The notes under the pieces are model-generated. The model saw only the letters and a list, made by a program, of their open reading frames with translations, was not told where the DNA came from and ran no database searches. Source: Oscillospiraceae bacterium (GTDB lineage: Bacteria; Bacillota; Clostridia; Oscillospirales; Ruminococcaceae). From it: a stretch of 7,847 bases of DNA. The position numbers were made by a program, and so were the translations under genes. Positions 1-5,355 of this stretch are shown here, piece by piece (position 1 is the first letter of the stretch; each line of letters starts with the position of its first letter). The stretch spans positions 1 through 7,847 of the forward strand of contig JAITVU010000322.1 of NCBI GenBank assembly GCA_031285645.1. Reading direction: 5' to 3'.

Positions 1-451
1 CGACCCGGCGGCTGGCCACAAAGTATCCGCGCAGGCAGGCGGAAACCGCGAGAAACGGTATGCCCACGGCGAGGATGCGCAGCGAGACAATTGTACGCGC
101 ATCTTTGAGTATATAGGTGCCGATGGGATTGGCGAAAATGATGACGCCGCCGCAGACCACACTGCTGATGATGACGGCCATCGTGACCGCGCGGCGCACA
201 ACGCGTTTGGCGTTGGCGGGCTTTCCGAGCGACAGCTGCTCCGCCGTGAGCGTCGACACGGCGACCGACATTCCCGATGTCGCGAGCGTCACGCAGAAGT
301 TATACATGGAAATGATCAGCATGTACACGCCCATCCCCTCCGCCCCCATGGCGTTGGAGAGGTATATGCGGAAAACAAAGCCTATAATCCGGACAAATAT
401 CGCGGCGGCGCTGAGAATAAGCGCGCCGGTAACCATATTATTCTGTTTCAC
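1..451 (-). CDS. SpoVB/MurJ-like polysaccharide flippase, N-terminal part (cut by left edge)
   Basis: Seen: 150 codons from a GTG start to the window edge, with no stop. The N-terminus is a run of membrane helices with the pattern GALILSAAAIFVRIIGFVFR, then YLSNAMGAEGMGVY, then a helix containing TLATSGMSVAVS. Known: this opening (hydrophobic helix, IGF-x-FR-x-YLS, GAEGMG-x-Y) is typical of the SpoVB branch of the MOP superfamily, which includes Wzx, MurJ and stage V sporulation protein B and moves lipid-linked sugar precursors across the membrane. Family members have about 500 residues, so roughly two thirds is missing. The GTG at 451 is chosen because AGGGG lies 8 nt upstream; an ATG five codons downstream (436) is the alternative. 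Inferred: a lipid-linked peptidoglycan or polysaccharide flippase. Whether it is the true sporulation SpoVB or one of its several clostridial paralogues cannot be told from this part. It follows trkH after 190 bp, so it may have its own promoter, but I found no convincing one. Confidence 0.85.
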   Translation of the reverse strand, partial: MKQNNMVTGALILSAAAIFVRIIGFVFRIYLSNAMGAEGMGVYMLIISMYNFCVTLATSGMSVAVSTLTAEQLSLGKPANAKRVVRRAVTMAVIISSVVCGGVIIFANPIGTYILKDARTIVSLRILAVGIPFLAVSACLRGYFVASRRV

Positions 452-587
452 CCAAGCATCCCCTGTTATACGTATTGTGCCGGTCCACAATAACAGTATA
501 TTCCCATCCTGTCCCGCGCATGACAAATACGGCGGAAGATGCGGTAAAGACGCTTTTAAACACGACTGGCTTAAAGGAAAGCGGCAT
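438..587 (-). CDS. Doubtful 49-codon ORF between trkH and the flippase gene
   Basis: Seen: an ATG-started frame of 49 codons ending in TAA, overlapping the flippase start by 14 bp. The same frame is open back to the TAA that ends the second trkH, with no earlier ATG. The peptide is mixed in composition, with a central SSAVFVMRGTGWEYTVIVDR stretch that could be a beta strand. There is no transmembrane segment or signal peptide. The only purine-rich stretch upstream (GGCAGGGAAA) sits too close to the ATG for a standard ribosome binding site. I do not recognise it. A second frame is also open across the same bases, which weakens the case that openness means coding. It may be a small coupled protein, or simply the 5' region of the flippase gene. 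Confidence 0.2.
   Translation of the reverse strand: MPLSFKPVVFKSVFTASSAVFVMRGTGWEYTVIVDRHNTYNRGCLGETE
460..464 (-). promoter_or_regulatory. Ribosome binding site of the flippase gene
   Basis: AGGGG on the minus strand ends 8 nt before the GTG at 451. It supports that GTG as start over the in-frame ATG at 625, whose added N-terminus looks non-coding, and over the ATG at 436. Confidence 0.6.
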
Positions 588-641
588 TTTCCCTGCCTGA
601 TTGGTATTGATATAAGTTGCCTCATTGTATAGCGGCGGCCT

Positions 642-2093
642 TTACCCGAGCCGCTTCCATGTCCGGGGCGCAAACAGCAACAGGATCGGATAGATTTCCA
701 GCCTGCCCAGCAACATATCCATCATCAGCACTATTTTACTGAAAGGCGAGAAATCAGCGTAGCGCCCGGCAACGGAAATATGGCCGTACCCCACGCCGAC
801 ATTGTTGATGCAAGCCGCCACGGCGCTCACTGTCGTCTCAAAATCGTAATGATCCATCGCAACCAGCAAAACGGACATCCCATAAAGGACAATAAAAGTC
901 AGGACATAGGTGTTGACCCTGTGCAGCACCTTTTTATCTACCGCCCTGCCGCCGAGCCTGACGTTTTCCACGGCGCGCGGATGCACAAAGCGGTGAAGCT
1001 GCCGCTTGGCCTCACGCAAGATAATGATGATGCGGGACATTTTGATTCCGCCTCCTGTGGAACCGGCGCAGGATCCCACAAACATCAGCGCGAAGAGGAC
1101 CGCTTTGCTTAACTGCGGCCAGGCGCCGATATTATCCGTGGCGAAGCCCGTGGACGACATGATGGACGGCACCTGAAAAACAGCGCTGCGGAACGCTTCC
1201 CTCAATGGGAGAAGGTGCCGCGTTAAATCGACCGTGATGACGGCGACACTGAAAGCCATGACGCCGAAATAACACCATACCTCCTCGTTTTTTCGCAATG
1301 CCTTGCCGTTTCTAGTGATGATAAAGTAATAGACGTTGAAATTCGTGCTGTACAGGATCATAAATATAACGGCGACGATCTCCGCGGGGAAATTCCCATA
1401 TGCGGCGAGCGACGCGTTTTTTACGGAGAAACCGCCCGTTCCGGCCACGGCAAAGACATTGATAATGCTGTCGAACAAAGGGATGCCGCACACAAGGTAC
1501 AGAATTAACTGAAGCACCGAGAGCGTAAAATAAATCGCGTATATAATGCCCGCGCTCTGCCGCAGCTTGGGCACGAGCTTGCCCGGTTCGGGTCCCGGCG
1601 TTTCCGCGCGCATCACGCCGCTCTCATTCCCGTCCGACAGCATCGGCGCGACAGCACTGAGCAGCAAAAGCACGCCCATGCCGCCCACCCAGTTTGTTAT
1701 CGCCATCCAGAGCTGCACGCCGCGCGGCAGCACCTCAACATCGGCAAACGTTGAGGCCGCCGTTGTCGTAAAGCCCGATACGGACTCGAACAGGGCGTCG
1801 ATAAACGATGGCGCGGCCCCGCTGAACCAGAGCGGAAACGCGCCGAAAAAAGACATGATGATCCAGCATGCCGCAACCACTACAAAGCTGTCCCTGTTGT
1901 GAATCCTGTTCCGGCGCAGCTTGAACCCGTTAAGCGCAAAGCCCGCGAGCAACAGGACGGCGACCGTTTTGAGAAACGCGCGCCACGCCGCCGCGTCGCC
2001 GTCATAAATCGCCAGCAGCAGCGGCGCGATCATTAAAAGGCCTTCCAGTAAAAGGATACGGCCCATATAGCCGAGAATCAGCCTTATGTTCAT
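642..2093 (-). CDS. trkH: Trk-type potassium uptake pore subunit TrkH, second copy
   Basis: Integral membrane K+-conducting subunit of the Trk system. Seen: 483 residues, the usual length for TrkH, with many hydrophobic helices. The four pore loops can be read: SGFTTTAAS (about 106-114), VAGTGGFS (216-223), IMSSTGFAT (311-319) and NNVGVGYG (430-437). The segment SCAGSTGGGIKMSR (341-354) matches the glycine-rich intramembrane loop after the third pore helix. The C-terminus ends MLLGRLEIYP-x-LLLF-x-PRTW, as in the first copy. Known: each of the four M1-P-M2 repeats gives one selectivity-filter glycine, and TrkH works as a dimer gated by a TrkA ring. The ATG at 2093 is supported by GGAG 6 nt upstream. 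Inferred: it shares the TrkA encoded upstream, as no second trkA is in view. It stands 271 bp behind the first trkH, across a palindrome-rich gap, so it may be expressed differently. Confidence 0.95.
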   Translation of the reverse strand: MNIRLILGYMGRILLLEGLLMIAPLLLAIYDGDAAAWRAFLKTVAVLLLAGFALNGFKLRRNRIHNRDSFVVVAACWIIMSFFGAFPLWFSGAAPSFIDALFESVSGFTTTAASTFADVEVLPRGVQLWMAITNWVGGMGVLLLLSAVAPMLSDGNESGVMRAETPGPEPGKLVPKLRQSAGIIYAIYFTLSVLQLILYLVCGIPLFDSIINVFAVAGTGGFSVKNASLAAYGNFPAEIVAVIFMILYSTNFNVYYFIITRNGKALRKNEEVWCYFGVMAFSVAVITVDLTRHLLPLREAFRSAVFQVPSIMSSTGFATDNIGAWPQLSKAVLFALMFVGSCAGSTGGGIKMSRIIIILREAKRQLHRFVHPRAVENVRLGGRAVDKKVLHRVNTYVLTFIVLYGMSVLLVAMDHYDFETTVSAVAACINNVGVGYGHISVAGRYADFSPFSKIVLMMDMLLGRLEIYPILLLFAPRTWKRLG

Positions 2094-2099
2094 AAGCCA

Positions 2100-2103
2100 C
2101 TCC
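2100..2103 (-). promoter_or_regulatory. Ribosome binding site of the second trkH
   Basis: GGAG on the minus strand with a 6-nt gap to the ATG at 2093. It lies immediately after a run of seven U (2105-2111 on the complement), so the ribosome site abuts the end of the structured leader. Confidence 0.55.
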
Positions 2104-2104
2104 G

Positions 2105-2149
2105 AAAAAAATTGTCATGCAGCGCAGGCGTCCGCCAACGCCAGCCGCT
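2105..2149 (-). promoter_or_regulatory. Possible attenuator: imperfect hairpin followed by U7, before the second trkH
   Basis: On the minus strand a GGCGT/ACGCC stem (2127-2131 with 2138-2142) extends outward through an imperfect outer stem to about 2121-2149. Nine bases later comes a run of seven U (2105-2111), then the ribosome binding site of trkH. The gap between stem and U tract is too long for a canonical intrinsic terminator, so this is only a possible attenuator. Confidence 0.25.
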
Positions 2150-2159
2150 AACGTCATAT

Positions 2160-2206
2160 CCACGCGAAGCGTGGCAGCGGGCTTTGCCCGCCGCGGTTAA
2201 AAACCG
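2160..2206. repeat. Three compact hairpins in tandem
   Basis: CCACGC-GAA-GCGTGG (2160-2174), GCGGGC-TTT-GCCCGC (2177-2191) and CGGTT-AAA-AACCG (2194-2206) follow each other with only 2-bp gaps. All have perfect stems of 5 or 6 bp and 3-base loops. Such packing is characteristic of extragenic palindromic elements and very unlike coding DNA. Confidence 0.7.
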
Positions 2207-2232
2207 ATCAGGTTTGCCCGCGTATTTATAGT

Positions 2233-2280
2233 AAATTCGCTTTAAGAGCGGCCCACAAAGAAGTGTAGCAAAGCGAATTT
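2233..2280. repeat. 11-bp perfect inverted repeat
   Basis: The arms AAATTCGCTTT (2233-2243) and AAAGCGAATTT (2270-2280) flank 26 bases. A shorter ATTTA-TAG-TAAAT palindrome (2224-2236) overlaps its left arm, so alternative foldings are possible. Confidence 0.65.
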
Positions 2281-2287
2281 CCATTGG

Positions 2288-2331
2288 GTCATTGCGGTTT
2301 AAAACAATGTATATTTTCAAACCGCAATGAC
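2288..2331. repeat. 13-bp perfect inverted repeat with inner extension, just after the first trkH
   Basis: The arms GTCATTGCGGTTT (2288-2300) and AAACCGCAATGAC (2319-2331) are perfect complements. An inner AAAA/TTTT pair (2301-2304 with 2314-2317) extends the stem to about 17 bp with one bulged base. It begins 34 bp after the stop codon of the first trkH. It could act as a 3' mRNA stability hairpin or a protein site. It lacks a following U tract, so it is not a standard intrinsic terminator. Confidence 0.7.
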
Positions 2332-2364
2332 TGTAAAACAGGCCGGTAGCTTTAACCTGTGCAG

Positions 2365-3816
2365 CTATAAATGCCGCCAGGTTCGCGGCGAAAACAGCAG
2401 CAACACAGGGTAGATTTCCAGGCGGCCCAGCAGCATATCAAACATCAGCACCAGCTTGCTCAACGGAGAAAACAGGGCATATTTTCCCGTATCCGTGAGG
2501 CCGAGCCCCGCGCCGATGTTGTTCATACAGGCGGCCACAACAGTGGCGCTGCCCTCAAAATCGATATTATCCGCGGATATGACAATAAATGAAAGCGCAA
2601 AGAGAATAAAGTACGCGACAATATACGCGTTCGCCGCGTGAAGAACATACCGATCAACAGCTTTACCGTCCAGCTTCACCATTGTGACCGCGCGCGGGCG
2701 TATGACGCGAAAAAGCGCGCGCTTGACCTCTTTGAAGAGCAGCACAACACGCGCGATCTTGAGGCCGCCGGCCGACGACCCCGCGCACGCGCCGATCAGC
2801 ATCAGAAAAAAGAGAATTATACGGCTCAGCGACGGCCATAACGCCACATCCGCCGTGAGAAAGCCCGTCGTCGACATGATGGAGACAACCTGAAAAACAC
2901 TGTGGCGCAGCGACACGAAAAAAGACGGATAAGCGCCGCCGGCGCTGAGGTTCAAAGCGACCAGCAGCGACGCGCCGAGCACGATGCCGATATAGACTTT
3001 AAGCTCCTCATTTTTCCTTATATCGGCAAACGCGCGCACAAGCAAAAAGAAATAAATATTGAAATTGACGCCGCACATAAACATGAAAACCGTGATCACC
3101 GTTTCAATATAGAGACTGCCATAAGCCGCGACGGAAGCGTTGTGTATTGTAAACCCGCCGGTTCCGGCCGTCGCCATCGCCGTGAGCACACTGTCGAAAA
3201 GGGGCATGCCGCCAGCACTCAACAGGATCGTTTCCAGCGCCGTCAGGCCGATGTAGACGCTATAGATAATGCGCGCGTTATTCTTGAGCTTTGGCACCAG
3301 CTTGCCGGGTACGGGCCCCGGGTTCTCGGCCATTAAATTCTGGGTGCCGCCTTCGCCCCAACTGATGAGGGCCGTCGCCGTCAGCAGCACAAGCACGCCC
3401 ATGCCGCCCACCCAAAGGCTCAGGCTGCGCCAGAACAAAAGCCCCTTGGGCGCGGACCCAGTATTTACGAGTACGGAAGCCGCCGTCGTCGTAAAGCCCG
3501 AAACCGACTCAAAGACACAGTCCACAAAGGACTCCATCACGCCGCTCAGCCAAAAAGGCAGCGCGCCCATAAGCGACATGGCGATCCAGCATACGGCGAT
3601 GATCACAAAGCTCTCACGCAGCCTGATTTTCATGTCCCTTCCCGACAGAAGGCCCAGAATCACGCCGGCCAGAAATGTGATCCCCGCCGACATCAACAGG
3701 CTTTTCATCATCACGGCCTCGCCGTAAAACATCGATACGGCAAAAGCCGCGAGCATGCATATGGCCTCAAGCTTAAGCACAAGCCCGAGGTAATGTGAAA
3801 CGGCCCTGTAATTCAT
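2365..3816 (-). CDS. trkH: Trk-type potassium uptake pore subunit TrkH, first copy
   Basis: Membrane pore subunit of the Trk K+ uptake system. Seen: 483 residues; N-terminal helices at about 10-31 and 38-58, then four pore repeats with loops SGFTTTAAS (106-114), TAGTGGFT (216-223), IMSTTGFLT (313-321) and NNIGAGLG (432-439). The intramembrane gating loop after the third pore is GACAGSSAGGLKIAR (342-356). It is collinear with the second copy without large gaps, and both share LFESVSGFTTTAAS-like and PGPVPGKLVPKL-like blocks, so the two are tandem paralogues. The ATG lies 2 bp after the trkA stop, and GAGGA inside the last trkA codons is its ribosome binding site; translation is probably coupled to trkA. 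Inferred: this copy is the primary TrkA partner by position. The loop-4 sequence has alanine where many clostridial TrkH proteins have proline. Confidence 0.96.
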   Translation of the reverse strand: MNYRAVSHYLGLVLKLEAICMLAAFAVSMFYGEAVMMKSLLMSAGITFLAGVILGLLSGRDMKIRLRESFVIIAVCWIAMSLMGALPFWLSGVMESFVDCVFESVSGFTTTAASVLVNTGSAPKGLLFWRSLSLWVGGMGVLVLLTATALISWGEGGTQNLMAENPGPVPGKLVPKLKNNARIIYSVYIGLTALETILLSAGGMPLFDSVLTAMATAGTGGFTIHNASVAAYGSLYIETVITVFMFMCGVNFNIYFFLLVRAFADIRKNEELKVYIGIVLGASLLVALNLSAGGAYPSFFVSLRHSVFQVVSIMSTTGFLTADVALWPSLSRIILFFLMLIGACAGSSAGGLKIARVVLLFKEVKRALFRVIRPRAVTMVKLDGKAVDRYVLHAANAYIVAYFILFALSFIVISADNIDFEGSATVVAACMNNIGAGLGLTDTGKYALFSPLSKLVLMFDMLLGRLEIYPVLLLFSPRTWRHL

Positions 3817-3818
3817 CC

Positions 3819-5177
3819 TTAATCCTCGAAAATGTCGTTGAGATCGCCTATATTATGCGTATTTGTGATGACGACGACGCTGTCGCCCCTCATCAGCACA
3901 TCCCGCCCGCCGGGAATAATCACACGGCCCGAGCGCACGATCACGCCGACCAGAATGTTCTTTTTAAGCCTGATCTGCTCGAGCGTCTCGCCCAAATGGC
4001 GGATATGCGCGCCGACAGTGAACTCCAGGGCCTCGGCTTTTCCGTCGACAAGGTGATGCAAGGTGTTGACACCGCTGCCCAGGGTGTTTTGCATGGCGCG
4101 CACATACTGCGTGATCTGAACGGCCGTGCTCATCTTCGGCGATACAACGCTGTCGATGCCCATTGTATCCATCATATCCAGGTAATTAAAGCGGTTCACT
4201 TTTGTGATGACTTTTGGGACGCCGCTTTTTTTAGCGACCATGGACATGATCATATTTTCCTCGTCAATGCCGGTCAGCGCGATAAAGGCGTCGGCGTTCG
4301 CGAGTCCTTCCGATTCAAGAAGGTCCTGCTCCGAGCCGTCGCCGTGAATGATGGTGGCGTCGGGCAGCGAGTCACACAGTTCCTCGCAGCGCTTCCCGTC
4401 CTTTTCAATGATTTTGATTGTATACCGTTTATCCCCAAGAAGGCGCGCCAGATAATATCCCAGCCGGCCGCCGCCCACAATGAGGACGGACCGTATCCTG
4501 TGCAATTCGCCGCCAATGGACTGAATGAAATTGGTGATCGCGTGGCCCGTCCCGGTCAGATAAATTGTATCGCCCTTTCTGAGTATAAACGGGCCGTTGG
4601 GTATATGGGCCTGCCCGTTCCGCTCAACGGCGCAGATCAGGATCTTGGAACCCCGCGCAAAGCGGATATCCATCAGTCTCTTATCGATGACAGGGGAATC
4701 GGGCGGTATGCGGAACTCCACAAGTTCCACGCGGCCCTTCGAAAAAATATCCACCTTAACGGCCGAGGGGAACTTAATCACACGCGAAATCTCGCGCGCG
4801 GCCTCCTGTTCCGGATTAATCACCATACTCAGCCCGAACTGCTCCTTGAACATATCGAGCTGATGCATATATTCGGGGTTGCGGATACGCGCGATCGTGT
4901 TTTTACACCCTAAATGTTTGGCCGTGAGACAGCAAATCATATTGAGTTCATCGCCGGATGTGGCCGCGATCAGCAGATCGGCGTCTTCAACGCCGGCTTC
5001 GATCTGGATCAGGCGGCTCGCGCCGTTTCCGCGCACACCCATGACATCCAAAAGCTCCGTCGTTTCGTTGAGCGTCTTGCGGTCATTGTCGATGACCGTG
5101 ATATCGTGTCCCTCCCTGTTGAGCTGTTCGGAGAGCGCGTATCCAACCTTGCCGTCGCCCACAATGACAATATTCAT
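3819..5177 (-). CDS. trkA: Trk potassium uptake regulatory subunit TrkA
   Basis: Cytosolic peripheral protein that binds NAD(H) or ATP/ADP and gates TrkH. Seen: 452 residues in the double-RCK arrangement usual for TrkA. The first Rossmann fold opens with VIVGDGKVG (glycines 7, 9, 12), with D30 after the second strand. A first RCK_C-like domain spans about 138-220. The second Rossmann fold starts LIVGGGRLG (235-240), with acidic E258, and a second RCK_C domain follows at about 370-445, including a GGRDVLMRGDSVVV segment. Both nucleotide-binding motifs are intact, so neither half looks degenerate. The start is supported by GAGG 6 nt before the ATG. It leads an operon with the first trkH (2-bp gap). 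The upstream leader holds a strong hairpin (5228-5251) and a possible promoter, so the unit may be regulated separately from the aminopeptidase gene. Some Firmicute RCK_C domains bind cyclic di-AMP; that cannot be judged here. Confidence 0.97.
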   Translation of the reverse strand: MNIVIVGDGKVGYALSEQLNREGHDITVIDNDRKTLNETTELLDVMGVRGNGASRLIQIEAGVEDADLLIAATSGDELNMICCLTAKHLGCKNTIARIRNPEYMHQLDMFKEQFGLSMVINPEQEAAREISRVIKFPSAVKVDIFSKGRVELVEFRIPPDSPVIDKRLMDIRFARGSKILICAVERNGQAHIPNGPFILRKGDTIYLTGTGHAITNFIQSIGGELHRIRSVLIVGGGRLGYYLARLLGDKRYTIKIIEKDGKRCEELCDSLPDATIIHGDGSEQDLLESEGLANADAFIALTGIDEENMIMSMVAKKSGVPKVITKVNRFNYLDMMDTMGIDSVVSPKMSTAVQITQYVRAMQNTLGSGVNTLHHLVDGKAEALEFTVGAHIRHLGETLEQIRLKKNILVGVIVRSGRVIIPGGRDVLMRGDSVVVITNTHNIGDLNDIFED

Positions 5178-5183
5178 ATTTCA

Positions 5184-5187
5184 CCTC
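5184..5187 (-). promoter_or_regulatory. Ribosome binding site of trkA
   Basis: GAGG within AGAGGTGA on the minus strand, 6 nt before the ATG at 5177, supports this start. Confidence 0.6.
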
Positions 5188-5227
5188 TGACTTCCGCTTT
5201 ACCCGGACAGTACCGCCTACACCGAAG

Positions 5228-5251
5228 CAGCCGGAGCATCCGCCCCGGCTG
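5228..5251 (-). promoter_or_regulatory. Strong hairpin in the trkA leader
   Basis: On the minus strand CAGCCGGGGC-GGAU-GCUCCGGCUG forms a 10-bp stem with a 4-base loop. Nine pairs are Watson-Crick and one is G-U. On the plus strand that position is an A-C mismatch, so the structure fits an RNA made from the minus strand. It ends about 50 nt before the trkA ATG. No U tract follows, so it is not an intrinsic terminator. A CGGG/CCCG mini-hairpin lies just upstream. It could affect leader stability or bind a regulator; I match it to no known riboswitch. Confidence 0.55.
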
Positions 5252-5288
5252 TATATCGGGCATACCCGCGCAGGGCCCGCATGATAAT

Positions 5289-5316
5289 AATATAATCATA
5301 TGTGCTTTATTGGGAA
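5289..5316 (-). promoter_or_regulatory. Possible sigma-A promoter for trkA-trkH
   Basis: On the minus strand TTCCCA (5311-5316), a 16-bp spacer and TATATT (5289-5294) match the -35/-10 consensus at 4/6 and 5/6 positions. The AT-rich patch stands out in a GC-rich gap. It would give a leader of about 105 nt that includes the 5228-5251 hairpin. Prediction by eye only. Confidence 0.35.
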
Positions 5317-5355
5317 TCCCGAGGTTCTTCTCACACCCTTGACAAAAACATCCTG

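Larger units (their letters stand above)
2094..2364. repeat. Palindrome-rich non-coding stretch between the two trkH genes; possible dispersed repeat element
   Basis: This 271-bp gap holds at least six inverted repeats in a row, with arms at 2288-2300/2319-2331, 2233-2243/2270-2280, 2194-2198/2202-2206, 2177-2182/2186-2191, 2160-2165/2169-2174 and 2127-2131/2138-2142. The first two have long arms (13 and 11 bp); the next three are compact hairpins with 3-nt loops. A 76-codon frame (2090-2320, minus) crosses it, but its peptide is simply the translation of the palindromes and matches no family I know. Inferred: a structured spacer or a REP/MITE-like extragenic element inserted between duplicated genes. 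No second copy is visible in this window, so the dispersed nature is untested. No transposase and no clear target-site duplication are seen. Confidence 0.5.

Noticed and set aside
452..625. Extension of the flippase start to the in-frame ATG at 625
   Set aside because: The added 58 residues are rich in Cys, Pro, Ser and Leu without pattern, precede the normal family N-terminus, and ignore the good AGGGG site before the GTG at 451.
624..631. TATACAAT on the minus strand as a sporulation sigma-E -10 element for the flippase gene
   Set aside because: It resembles CATACAAT, but no ATA-type -35 lies at the right distance, and it would leave a leader of about 170 nt. Too weak to call.
2160..2206. 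Intrinsic terminator after the first trkH, from the GC-rich hairpins
   Set aside because: None of the three hairpins is followed on the minus strand by a U tract; structure alone is not enough.
2090..2320. 76-codon minus-strand frame ending in a 4-bp overlap with the second trkH start
   Set aside because: Its length is covered by inverted repeats, the peptide lacks any family signature, and there is no good ribosome binding site. The ATGA overlap with trkH is most simply chance.
3795..4913. Long plus-strand open frame of 372 codons opposite trkA
   Set aside because: The minus strand holds intact trkA with both nucleotide-binding motifs. The antisense peptide is rich in His, Asp and Arg without domain pattern, as expected from the mirror of GC-biased codons.
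5178..5355. Cyclic di-AMP (ydaO-type) riboswitch in the trkA leader
   Set aside because: Considered because such switches control K+ transporters, but by eye I find neither the conserved core blocks nor room for the full fold beside the observed hairpin. A covariance search would settle it.
5337..5355. TGACA/TGTCA hairpin just after the aminopeptidase stop as a terminator
   Set aside because: Only a 5-bp stem with a large loop and no U tract after it.
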